Shown here piece by piece: positions 53,797-61,826 of a DNA stretch of 64,000 nucleotides (position 1 is the stretch's first letter; each line of letters opens with the position of its first letter). This DNA comes from Planctomycetota bacterium (GTDB lineage: Bacteria; Planctomycetota; Planctomycetia; Pirellulales; Pirellulaceae): positions 52,073 through 116,072 of the forward strand of contig JAPLNM010000043.1 of assembly GCA_026692845.1 (NCBI GenBank), given 5' to 3'. Position numbers and translations under genes: made by a program. The notes beneath the pieces are model-generated. The model was given only the letters and a program-made list of their open reading frames with translations, searched no databases and was not told the origin of the DNA.

Positions 53797-55491
53797 ATGA
53801 TCCCAACTTCCTGCCACCGACGTCGCTTGAATATGCTGTTCGTTGCCCTGCGCTCGATTTGCTTGGTCCTTCTTGCACTATGCTCGGTCGTTTCGCAGGC
53901 GATGGCTTTTCAGATCCCATCGTTCAAAGACGCCGATAGGACGAATCCAAGCACCGTTCAACCCTATGATAAAGCCTGCGTGACTTGTCATGACAACCTT
54001 GATCCTCAAGCGCAGCATCAATGGATCGGACTCCACCAAGCGAGCACCTTCTTCGGTTTCGATCCGGAGAAAAAAACCTACGTTCAAGACCAACGGGATA
54101 TTCACGCACGCGCCTTGAGCAAGGTGTTCGAAGATGGAGATAAGAACGGACCGTTGACCAAGGCGTTTGAGGAAATCCTCCGTGTGCTCGAGATCCAGAA
54201 GGATTCCGAGCCGTTCCGTTCCCAATGCTTAACCTGCCACGCAGGCTTGCGACCCGATGCAGACCATATCGCGAATCCAGGCCGAACCTGGGCGCAGTTT
54301 CAAGCCGAAGACGAGCCAATCGCGCGAGAATCGATCGGTTGCGAAGCATGCCATGGCCAAGGCAAAGGTTATCTCGTCGATCACATTTACTCAGGTTGGC
54401 TGACTAGCTCAACGAGCTTCAAACTCGGTAAAGGATTCTACGATCTTGAGAACAGTGCCATCGCGGCTCGGGTCTGCTTGAGCTGCCATCTTGGAAGCCC
54501 AGAGGAATCCAAAGTAATCACTCACGAAATGTACGCCGCCGGGCATCCGCCATTGCCACCGGTCGATCTGGCGAAATTCCTCGATGAAACCTGCAGCAAG
54601 CACTGGACGACGCTCAGCGAGAAATCGAACAAGCTTTCTACGCTTAAGAGTCCGATCGATTTGCAGCTAGAAAACGCACGCGTCGCTTACCTTCGAAATC
54701 ACCTCTCGACGGATAGCCCCGACTTGAACCAAACGATTCAAGTGCAATTCCGTAAGACCCAGCAAAGCCGTATCGGCCAGATGACCGCCAACTTGATCCA
54801 CCACGATCTGCTGCTTAACCAAGCGCAGTCCGATACGAATTGGGGCGATTATGCACTGTACGATTGCGCCGGTTGCCATCAAACCCTCTATAAAAAAATT
54901 CGAGGGTCCGTCGGATCTCCAGGAAGAGTCCCGGGGAGACCCTTAGGGTTGCTTTGGACCAAGTCGATGCTGAGCTCGTCCGAAGAATCCCAACTGGCTC
55001 CACTTTTGCCGCTGCAAGGTTTGATCGATCAGGAGCTCAATGCCAAGCCCTTCGGAGACCGAAGCAGGATCCAAGCTGCCATCGATGGTTTCGCCTCCGA
55101 AAGAGCCAACGCAAAATTGCAACTTATCGATTTGGCGTCACAACCTTTTGATCAGGCTAGCGCCGAGCAATGGCTCAGGGGGTTCCTCCAACAACGCCGC
55201 AGTATGCTGGGCAACCAATGGGTTGCGAAGCAAACCTTTTGGACCCTCGAGATGTTTTTTGACGATCTTGCAATTATTTCACCATCGAACATCCCCCAAG
55301 AGTCCAACGATCGGATTTTTCAAGCAAGGTTCGAGCAACTCAAGTCCGACGCGCCGCGTTTTTCCCAACTGGTATCCTGCGGCGAGCTTGCCAGTAAACC
55401 TCGTTCGACTGGCGATGATGCTGCGTTTTATGAGTTGCTCGAGGCGTTCATCGATGATTTTTTGAATGCGGACCAACAAGCTTCGCCCTGA
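53797..55491 (+). CDS. Pentahaem cytochrome c, third member
   Basis: A 564-residue exported protein (signal peptide to about AMAFQ, residue 33) with five normal CXXCH sites: CVTCH, CLTCH, CEACH, CLSCH and CAGCH. EMYAAGHPPLPPVDLAKFL and IGCEACHGQGKGY link it to the two other pentahaem proteins in this window, but its first haem site is CXXCH instead of CX4CH. It follows the 52220 gene on the same strand and may be co-transcribed. The C-terminal 150 residues have no haem motif and are helical. Confidence 0.88.
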   Translation: MIPTSCHRRRLNMLFVALRSICLVLLALCSVVSQAMAFQIPSFKDADRTNPSTVQPYDKACVTCHDNLDPQAQHQWIGLHQASTFFGFDPEKKTYVQDQRDIHARALSKVFEDGDKNGPLTKAFEEILRVLEIQKDSEPFRSQCLTCHAGLRPDADHIANPGRTWAQFQAEDEPIARESIGCEACHGQGKGYLVDHIYSGWLTSSTSFKLGKGFYDLENSAIAARVCLSCHLGSPEESKVITHEMYAAGHPPLPPVDLAKFLDETCSKHWTTLSEKSNKLSTLKSPIDLQLENARVAYLRNHLSTDSPDLNQTIQVQFRKTQQSRIGQMTANLIHHDLLLNQAQSDTNWGDYALYDCAGCHQTLYKKIRGSVGSPGRVPGRPLGLLWTKSMLSSSEESQLAPLLPLQGLIDQELNAKPFGDRSRIQAAIDGFASERANAKLQLIDLASQPFDQASAEQWLRGFLQQRRSMLGNQWVAKQTFWTLEMFFDDLAIISPSNIPQESNDRIFQARFEQLKSDAPRFSQLVSCGELASKPRSTGDDAAFYELLEAFIDDFLNADQQASP

Positions 55492-55542
55492 TGCGATTCC
55501 GCTGAGTTCTCCTGGAAGGCTCCCACTGCGCGAAATCCGCGG

Positions 55543-55752
55543 CTACTTGGTCAGCAAGAGTTTTCCTTGTTTGGTGCACCGGAGTCGGTAAAGCTGCCCG
55601 GCATGTTCGATCCAAACCTCGTCGCCGCATCGACATAGATCCCGAAACGAAATGATCTTCGGCAGGCGTGGCTCGGTGGTCTTCCCGACGGAGTCTTCGC
55701 GTCCTAGCTCTGGGCTCGGTTGAGCCTCTTGTTGGCGATTGTTTTCGTCCAT
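55543..55752 (-). CDS. hemP: HemP-family small protein
   Basis: A 69-residue protein whose C-terminal 42 residues match HemP: ISFRDLCRCGDEVWIEHAGQ followed by a YRL strand and GKLLLTK. HemP proteins occur with haem and iron uptake genes in many bacteria; the molecular role is not settled. The ATG at 55752 gives a normal polar N-terminus; a longer frame to 55836 is less likely. A Fur-like palindrome lies 95 bases upstream. No TonB receptor gene is nearby, so it stands alone beside the haem-rich cytochrome genes. Confidence 0.85.
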   Translation of the reverse strand: MDENNRQQEAQPSPELGREDSVGKTTEPRLPKIISFRDLCRCGDEVWIEHAGQLYRLRCTKQGKLLLTK

Positions 55753-55846
55753 CTTTTCGTTGCTCCGTCGGGCGCGATTGAAACGCTGCTTGGTAAAACA
55801 TTTTCCACAAGAAAATGTGCGAAAAACCAATTGCAAAGGATTGTAA

Positions 55847-55861
55847 TGAGACTGAGTCTCA
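55847..55861. promoter_or_regulatory. Fur-like 7-1-7 palindrome upstream of hemP
   Basis: TGAGACTGAGTCTCA is a perfect 7-1-7 inverted repeat of the kind bound by Fur-family regulators, and ATTGT/ACAAT arms extend it outward. It lies in the hemP promoter region and, in the other direction, about 115 bases before the DUF1559 prepilin start. Confidence 0.75.
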
Positions 55862-55975
55862 GTAACAATAGCTTAAATAGCAAGCCATCGGGACTCGTTC
55901 GCTGAGCGAAGGACCCTAGCCAGCCAAATTGACGATTCGGTAACCATCGTTCTTCGCTGTCAGGAGTTTTTCTCA

Positions 55976-56974
55976 ATGTCCCAATTTTTCCTAAGTCCGC
56001 ATGACGGTTTGAATCTGCCAAAGCGTCGGCAGAGAGGCTTCACTTTGGTGGAGCTTTTGGTGGTTATTGCCATCATCGGGATCCTCGTCGGGCTTTTGCT
56101 TCCTGCGGCTCAAGCGGCTCGCGAGGCGGCGCGCCGCATGCAATGCTCGAACAATCTCAAGCAGATCGGCTTGGCGTTGCACAACTATGAAGGCATGCAC
56201 CGGCGGTTTGCGCCTGGATTTATCTCGCGGGTTACGGGGGTTTGGTCCGGAGTCGGGAATGATCCGATCGGCGAAGCGGGCCCTGGTTGGAGCATGTTTG
56301 CGATGATCTTGCCGAATATGGAGTTAACGAGTCTGCACCAGTCGATCCAGTTTGGGGAACCGATTACTGCCTCGGCGAACCAAGTTGCCCGCAGCACGCG
56401 GGTGTCGTCTTACCAATGCCCCTCGGACGCTTGGAACGAACCAGTAACGGTTTGGCCTACGTCGATCGGGATCCGGGATCTTGCGCATTGCAGTTATATC
56501 GGTTCACTTGGCGGGGGAGATCCTGCCAACGCACCACGTTATACGGCCTTGTACGAGGAGGCCCCTTTCAATGGGATGTTTCATCGCAATCAAGCGATCC
56601 GTCATGTGGACATTACCGATGGGACATCCAACACCCTGGGGGTCGGTGAACGGGCAAGCATGTTTGCGCCCAATGGTTGGGCCGGAGTGATTCCGACGGC
56701 CCAGACGGTTTTCTCTCCGACGATCGCTCAGATGCGTCAACAGACTGTTGGCCAAACTGCCCGCCCGGCGATTACGATGGCAACAGTACATGTACGCTCT
56801 GGCGGGCCGAATGCATCGACGGGTAGCCCGGGGGGATTTTGGAGTCCGCACACCGGCGGTTGTTTGTTCCTGTTGATGGATGGCTCGACGCATACGATCG
56901 GCAGCAACATCGATATGCAGATTTATCGTGCGATGGCTGGCCGCAACGATGGCATCGTAGTGACGCTGCCATAG
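55976..56974 (+). CDS. DUF1559 prepilin-like protein
   Basis: A 332-residue protein with a type IV prepilin leader and helix (RGFTLVELLVVIAIIGILVG, residues 20-39; cleavage expected after Gly) and a DUF1559 domain to the end, including REAARRMQCSNNLKQIGLALHNY, DGTSNTLGVGE and the closing H-X9-DG pattern HTGGCLFLLMDGS. These pseudopilin-like proteins occur in large numbers in planctomycetes and are exported; their function is unknown. It stands alone, divergent from hemP. Confidence 0.93.
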   Translation: MSQFFLSPHDGLNLPKRRQRGFTLVELLVVIAIIGILVGLLLPAAQAAREAARRMQCSNNLKQIGLALHNYEGMHRRFAPGFISRVTGVWSGVGNDPIGEAGPGWSMFAMILPNMELTSLHQSIQFGEPITASANQVARSTRVSSYQCPSDAWNEPVTVWPTSIGIRDLAHCSYIGSLGGGDPANAPRYTALYEEAPFNGMFHRNQAIRHVDITDGTSNTLGVGERASMFAPNGWAGVIPTAQTVFSPTIAQMRQQTVGQTARPAITMATVHVRSGGPNASTGSPGGFWSPHTGGCLFLLMDGSTHTIGSNIDMQIYRAMAGRNDGIVVTLP

Positions 56975-57015
56975 ACTGGCAAGGCGAACAAAAAATCGAA
57001 CCTTAGGAATGGTCC

Positions 57016-57588
57016 CTAGGCCTTGGAGCGATCGGTTAAGGATCGTTCCAACAATGCGAGGGCTTGGAGTTCGCGGTCTCCCGCAGTCTTTTGGATCACG
57101 ATCCTGTGTCTTTCGAACTCCGCATCGAGAAAAGCTTGTTCGACTAGGTCGCGTCTGCTCCAGACAACAGCCAATTCGACCAAGCTGTGTGCGGCTCGAT
57201 TCCAGCCCCAGAACGGACGAATCTCGATGCACCTTCCGGCGCGGCAGTTTGCCGAAGCGCGTTCTTGGGACAGATCCCATTGGTCGATTTGTAGAGGGAT
57301 GGCTCGGCATGCGCCGCGAAGTACCCAGCCGACGGAGGGTCGGTAATCGGCAGCAGGAGATCCGTCTTGGGTATTGCAGATTCCCAAGACGGCTTGGACC
57401 AAGAGCAATGCGTCATCGACGATATGGAACACCGCCCGATCGCTTCGGTGGAGATTGGAAAAGGTAGTCGACGACTTGAAGGGTTTCAGAACCCAGGTTT
57501 CCAAGGAGCGGTCGACATGCGGACCGATCGGGGATACGTGCATCCGATCGTCGGCCGATTGGGTTGTCAGGATCCCTTCGAGGATCAT
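57016..57588 (-). CDS. DUF447 family protein (flavin-reductase-like fold)
   Basis: A 190-residue protein matching DUF447: MILEGILTTQ start, HVSPIGPHVD, LKPFKSSTTFSNLHRSDRAV and a central PSVGWVLRGACRAIPLQI stretch. The family has a flavin-reductase-like split barrel and occurs in methanogens and in bacteria with tetrahydromethanopterin-linked C1 genes, including planctomycetes (family knowledge). No C1 gene is recognised in this window. Only 31 bases separate it from the upstream metallophosphoesterase gene, so it may be in that operon. Confidence 0.82.
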   Translation of the reverse strand: MILEGILTTQSADDRMHVSPIGPHVDRSLETWVLKPFKSSTTFSNLHRSDRAVFHIVDDALLLVQAVLGICNTQDGSPAADYRPSVGWVLRGACRAIPLQIDQWDLSQERASANCRAGRCIEIRPFWGWNRAAHSLVELAVVWSRRDLVEQAFLDAEFERHRIVIQKTAGDRELQALALLERSLTDRSKA

Positions 57589-57619
57589 TTGTTGGTCCCT
57601 TTGAGAGGGCTCGTTTGGC

Positions 57620-58366
57620 TCAATTTCCGCGGAAAAGGCGTTCGCCTAGGAAACGATCGAGTTCGGGGATTTGGAAGATTTTGTTCGCCGTGGCATCCAC
57701 ATCGTATTCGATTCTGCGATATTCCAGGTAGGGAGGATCGAAGATGGCATAGCAACTTCTCCAATCTTCGTCCCGTGGTTGTCCAACGCTTCCGACGTTG
57801 ATCATCGCCTTGGGCTCGGTCAGCCGGTATTTGTAGTTAAAGGAATCGGGAGACAGGAACTGGTAATCAGGGGTAAAGATTCCGGGAGTGTGTGTGTGAC
57901 CTTGGAAGCAGAAGGTTTGAATCATACCGAAGAGTTTTTCCATCTTGCGACGGTTGAAAATATCGTCAGGAAAGACGTATTCGTTGATCGGATCGCGAAT
58001 CGAGCCGTGGACAAATAGCAGCCCCTCTTCGCTATGAATCCTAGGTAACTTCAAAAGATACAGGATGCGTCGCCGGGCATCCTCGGAATTCTCGCTGTGC
58101 TCGATTTGTTGGCGGGTCCAAAAAATCGCGCGTTCGGCCGATGCGCTGAAACCTTCCGGATCGTTGATCGCTCCATAATCGTGGTTGCCTATGACGCACA
58201 CAGACATCTGCATGACGAGGTCTAAGCATTCGCGGGGATTTGGACCGTATCCGATGACATCTCCCAAGCAGACGATTCGGTCGACGTTCTGAGATTCGAT
58301 ATCCTTGAGCACCGCCTCAAGGGCTTCGATATTGCCATGGATGTCGCTGAGGATTGCGGTTCTCAA
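57620..58366 (-). CDS. Metallophosphoesterase, copy 1
   Basis: A 248-residue calcineurin-like phosphoesterase (MPP fold). Metal-binding blocks are complete: SDIHGN (residues 7-12), LGDVIGYGPNP, GNHDYG, LFVHGSIRD and GHTHTPG. The closest bacterial types hydrolyse phosphodiesters or diadenosine polyphosphates; the substrate is unknown. It is a tandem duplicate of the gene at 58403-59155, sharing the extended VGQPRDEDWRSCYAI tail pattern. The two may have different substrates or partners. Confidence 0.9.
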   Translation of the reverse strand: MRTAILSDIHGNIEALEAVLKDIESQNVDRIVCLGDVIGYGPNPRECLDLVMQMSVCVIGNHDYGAINDPEGFSASAERAIFWTRQQIEHSENSEDARRRILYLLKLPRIHSEEGLLFVHGSIRDPINEYVFPDDIFNRRKMEKLFGMIQTFCFQGHTHTPGIFTPDYQFLSPDSFNYKYRLTEPKAMINVGSVGQPRDEDWRSCYAIFDPPYLEYRRIEYDVDATANKIFQIPELDRFLGERLFRGN

Positions 58367-58402
58367 GGTGGATACTTTCAGTGGTTCAGCAAAGGTCTGG
58401 GC

Positions 58403-59155
58403 TTATTTTCCGGTCCGCAAGCGGTCCCCCAGTTGGTTATCCAGTTCGGGCACTTTGTAGATCTTAGCAATCGTAGTATCGATATCGTATTGGACTCGCC
58501 GAAAGAAAACCTTTTTGGCTGCTTGATCGAGGATGGTATAGCAAGCTCTTGGGTCTTCGTCGCGTGGCTGGCCAACACTGCCGATATTGATCATCAGTTT
58601 CTCGCGTCCGAGGGTAAAGCAATGGTCGCATTCCTCGGCGTAGATGAAGCCCGGGTCGGGGGTAAATACGCCGGCGATGTGCGTGTGGCCTTGGAAGCAA
58701 AACAACGGAACCTTGGAGAAAAGGCGGTCCATTTTGTTTTTGTCATAAGCCGTTTCCGGGAAGACATATTCGTTGGTCGCATCGCAGGGCGATCCATGCA
58801 CAAAGAGTGTCTTGTCGATCTGATGGGACTTGGGCAAATCGTTGATGAAATCCCAGCGTTTGTTGACCGCTTTGGAGTTCCCTTTGCCAAGTTCGTCGCG
58901 GGTCCAGAGGATCGCTCGCATGGCGATCGGATTGAAGCCATTTGGGTCGAACACGGTGGCTTGATCGTGATTCCCCAAAATCGTCAGCTTGGCTTTCTTC
59001 ATCACCAGTTCCAAGCATTCGATCGGATTGGGGCCATAGCCGACCACGTCGCCCAAGCAGATGATTTCATCGATCGACTGCGCGGCGATGTCGGCAAGAA
59101 CAGCGCTCAAAGCCTCAAGATTCCCATGGATGTCGCTGACCAACGCTTGTCTCAT
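58403..59155 (-). CDS. Metallophosphoesterase, copy 2
   Basis: A 250-residue paralogue of the gene just downstream (36 bases away). It has the full metal-binding set (SDIHGN, LGDVVGYGPNP, GNHDQA, LFVHGSPCD, GHTHIAG) and the VGQPRDEDPRACYTI tail. It differs from copy 1 mostly in the middle and C-terminal loops. First of three closely spaced minus-strand genes ending with the DUF447 gene. A 15-bp tandem repeat (59179-59208) lies upstream, outside the coding region. Confidence 0.9.
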   Translation of the reverse strand: MRQALVSDIHGNLEALSAVLADIAAQSIDEIICLGDVVGYGPNPIECLELVMKKAKLTILGNHDQATVFDPNGFNPIAMRAILWTRDELGKGNSKAVNKRWDFINDLPKSHQIDKTLFVHGSPCDATNEYVFPETAYDKNKMDRLFSKVPLFCFQGHTHIAGVFTPDPGFIYAEECDHCFTLGREKLMINIGSVGQPRDEDPRACYTILDQAAKKVFFRRVQYDIDTTIAKIYKVPELDNQLGDRLRTGK

Positions 59156-59377
59156 CGGACCCCCAAGACCGGTTTGCCAATCGAATAGCCCAGAATCGAA
59201 TAGCCCAGAATCGCTCCAGAGCGCTCGTGCGGGTTACTAAATGAATCGTCGGGTTGGATCGAATGGAAAAATCGCATAGAGGCATTCACGGCAGTCATCG
59301 GTCGCTTCAAACTATTTCCGCAGGAAGTGTATCCTCCGAAGCGGATTTTGGGCAGGGTCGTACTCAACTAGCTTGGG

Positions 59378-59932
59378 TTATCGGTCGGGTTTGTCAGGAG
59401 TGCGGTTCTCTTTTCGATAATCCCAAGGTGCGACTGGACTTTCGGCTTTCCATAGCCCAAGTTTCTCTTTTTTCGCCTCAATCTCCAGGTCTGCCAAGGC
59501 TTTGGATTGGTTGTATCGCTTGAAATGCCAAGCGTTTCCGGTACGGATCATTTCGGCGTTGACATGCGTCTCGCCCTTGTAAACTTGAGCCAATGGACGG
59601 TCGAAATTGTCTTTCTTCTTCCAAGTCACCCGAACGTCGGAGTCAAAGAGCATCTTTTTCAACGCATCGCTGGACTCCTTGCCATGCTCTTGCTTGATCT
59701 CCGGTGCGTCGGTCCCCTCGAGCTGGACTTCGTATTCCTTGCCATCGGCCGATCGGACTTTGATCGAATCGCCATCGACCACTTTGGTGACTTTGGCGGT
59801 GATCTCCTCGTCTTTTTCTTTGACGTCCTGCTTGGTGCTGTTTTCCTTGGAGGGATCGGCAGTCTGACCCAAGAGCGTATTTGCCCAGAAGACCGACGCG
59901 GCAAACCAACAACAAAAGACCATTCGCTTCAT
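59378..59932 (-). CDS. Secreted thermonuclease-like nuclease (SNase fold)
   Basis: A 184-residue exported protein with a staphylococcal-nuclease-like domain (about 50-170). The signal peptide starts at the ATG at 59932 (MKRMVFCCW) and ends near TLLGQ; an ATG at 59959 would add 9 residues. Conserved points are VVDGDSIKV, LEGTDAPEI (first catalytic Arg replaced by Glu at the usual IR position), FDRPLAQVY with the catalytic-type Arg, and NAEMIRTGNAWHF. Because the first Arg differs, activity is less certain than the fold. It is a single gene. Confidence 0.85.
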   Translation of the reverse strand: MKRMVFCCWFAASVFWANTLLGQTADPSKENSTKQDVKEKDEEITAKVTKVVDGDSIKVRSADGKEYEVQLEGTDAPEIKQEHGKESSDALKKMLFDSDVRVTWKKKDNFDRPLAQVYKGETHVNAEMIRTGNAWHFKRYNQSKALADLEIEAKKEKLGLWKAESPVAPWDYRKENRTPDKPDR

Positions 59933-60084
59933 GACGGAACCTTGTAGAGTGTTGATCAAGGGTTTGGGAAAAGGGTTTTTGCACGGAGGCTTCCATGCCA
60001 GTAAACGAGCGGTCTATACTATATCATTCTGATGGCCTGTTATCGCTGGATCCTCAATTTTCTGTCGAAATGACCCCCTGAGCC

Positions 60085-61143
60085 ATGCAAGACCCCGCTA
60101 CGTTGGAATCGTCCAGCCCTGGGCCCCCTCGCGAGCCGCCAGTGCCAGCGATCGGAGCAGGGCAATTGATGGTCCGTAGGAACAGCCAGGGCTTTGCCTA
60201 CAGACCCAGTCCGTGGAAGGATGCCAGAGCTTGGATGATCAGCTCGGCACTTCACACACTGATATTTGTCGCCCTGGCTCTATTCTGGCAGCCAACCCGA
60301 CGCGGGACCGCAGACCTGATCGATCGGCCCGTCGGGATCGCCGTTTTCCATGAAACCAAAAATGGGGAGCAGTACTCCCTGACCGACAGCAACGCCGTAG
60401 GCGAACCCTCGGCTTGGGCAACGCTAGCGGTTGAGGGAGCCAACGCCGCCCCAGTGGACTTGAGCGAACTGACCAAGGATCTGATCGGATATTCGACCGA
60501 CGGGCAGGCCACGGCCAACGCCGTTGGCAAGCTAGGCCAAGGCGTCTCGGGTATTGGGGGTCAGGGGAACACGGCTCAAGGCACCGGGGCTTCGAGCTCG
60601 GCGACCTTCATGGGCCTGCGGGGTTCGGGATCCAATTTCGTTTACGTGCTTGACCGTTCGGCATCCATGGAGGAATTCAATGGTGCACCGATGCGGTTTG
60701 CCCGAAGCGAGTTGCTCAAGAGCATCGCATCACTGGCCGAGAAGAACCAATTCCAAATCGTATTTTACAATGAGTCCCCCGGTTCCTTGAGCAACGGGGG
60801 ATCCGGTGGCAGACTTCTTGCCGCAAACGATATCAATAAAGAAAAAGCTTCGCGATTCGTCAAGGCCATCAAACCTTCGGGTGGTACCGAACACATTCCT
60901 GGGCTCAAGATGGGACTATCGTTTGCTCCGGAGGTGCTGTTCTTTCTTACCGATGCGGCTGAGCCATCGCTTTCTGAGTCGCAACTGATCGAAATCCAAA
61001 ACCGTGCCGAGCGTTCATCGACGAGCATCCATACGATCCAATTCAATTGGGGCCCGGCCCCCAACGACGGAACTTGGATCCGTGAACTCGCTGAACGCAA
61101 CCGTGGTACCTATCGTTACATCGATATTTCAGGACTCGAATAG
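60085..61143 (+). CDS. VWA-domain membrane protein
   Basis: A 352-residue protein with a proline-rich cytosolic N-terminus, one membrane span (about 52-70, LHTLIFVALALFW), a Gly-rich linker (about 150-175) and a C-terminal von Willebrand A domain (about 185-350) opening with the intact metal site VLDRSASM. Later LKMGLSFAPEVLFFLTDAAEP and HTIQFNWG fit the fold. Planctomycetes have many such proteins of unknown role. It ends 13 bases before the upp start, so the two may be co-transcribed, with no clear functional link. Confidence 0.85.
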   Translation: MQDPATLESSSPGPPREPPVPAIGAGQLMVRRNSQGFAYRPSPWKDARAWMISSALHTLIFVALALFWQPTRRGTADLIDRPVGIAVFHETKNGEQYSLTDSNAVGEPSAWATLAVEGANAAPVDLSELTKDLIGYSTDGQATANAVGKLGQGVSGIGGQGNTAQGTGASSSATFMGLRGSGSNFVYVLDRSASMEEFNGAPMRFARSELLKSIASLAEKNQFQIVFYNESPGSLSNGGSGGRLLAANDINKEKASRFVKAIKPSGGTEHIPGLKMGLSFAPEVLFFLTDAAEPSLSESQLIEIQNRAERSSTSIHTIQFNWGPAPNDGTWIRELAERNRGTYRYIDISGLE

Positions 61144-61156
61144 GAAACTTACCAGA

Positions 61157-61786
61157 ATGACCAAGATCGTCGAATTGCATCACCCTTTGGCAAAACACCA
61201 CTTGGCCATCCTCCGAGACCAATCGACTCCTCCGGTTCTGTTTCGGAACCAAATCCGATTGCTCTCGATGCTCTTGGCCGTCCGAGCCACCGAGGATCTG
61301 AGCCTAACGGAGTTCGAAATCGAAACCCCATTGACGCGGATGAGGGTTTCGAAAATCGCCCAACGAATCGCTATTATCCCCATCCTTCGAGCCGGACTCG
61401 GACTTGTCGAGCCGATCCTCGAACTGATTCCCGACGCCGAAGTCTGGCACTTGGGCATGTACCGCGACGAACAGACAGCAAAGCCGATCGAATACTATTG
61501 TAAGCTTCCGAAAGACAATCCAGCCCAAGTTGGCTTTGTACTTGACCCGATGCTTGCCACCGGTGGTTCGATCCGTGTGGCCGTGGCGGCCTTGAAACGC
61601 TGGGGGGTTACTGACGTACGTGTCCTGAGCGTCATCGCCGCTCCAGAAGGGATCAGCGCTTTGCATCAGGAACACCCCGATGTATCGATTTACGTCGGGG
61701 CCGTCGACCAAGAACTCAACGATCAGAAATTTATCGTTCCGGGCCTAGGCGATGCCGGCGATCGTATCTTCAATACCAGAGCATAA
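61157..61786 (+). CDS. upp: Uracil phosphoribosyltransferase
   Basis: Salvages uracil to UMP with PRPP. The ATG at 61157 gives 209 residues starting MTKIVELHHPLAKHHLAIL, the normal Upp start; the longer open frame runs inside the VWA gene. The PRPP-binding motif is VLDPMLATGGSIRVAV (about 129-144), with early RAGLGLVEPIL and a C-terminal VPGLGDAGDRIFNT uracil site. Gene length and motifs are fully typical. Confidence 0.96.
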   Translation: MTKIVELHHPLAKHHLAILRDQSTPPVLFRNQIRLLSMLLAVRATEDLSLTEFEIETPLTRMRVSKIAQRIAIIPILRAGLGLVEPILELIPDAEVWHLGMYRDEQTAKPIEYYCKLPKDNPAQVGFVLDPMLATGGSIRVAVAALKRWGVTDVRVLSVIAAPEGISALHQEHPDVSIYVGAVDQELNDQKFIVPGLGDAGDRIFNTRA

Positions 61787-61826
61787 CGCACACTTGATAC
61801 TGCAAGGCGGCAATCGTTAACCCACC

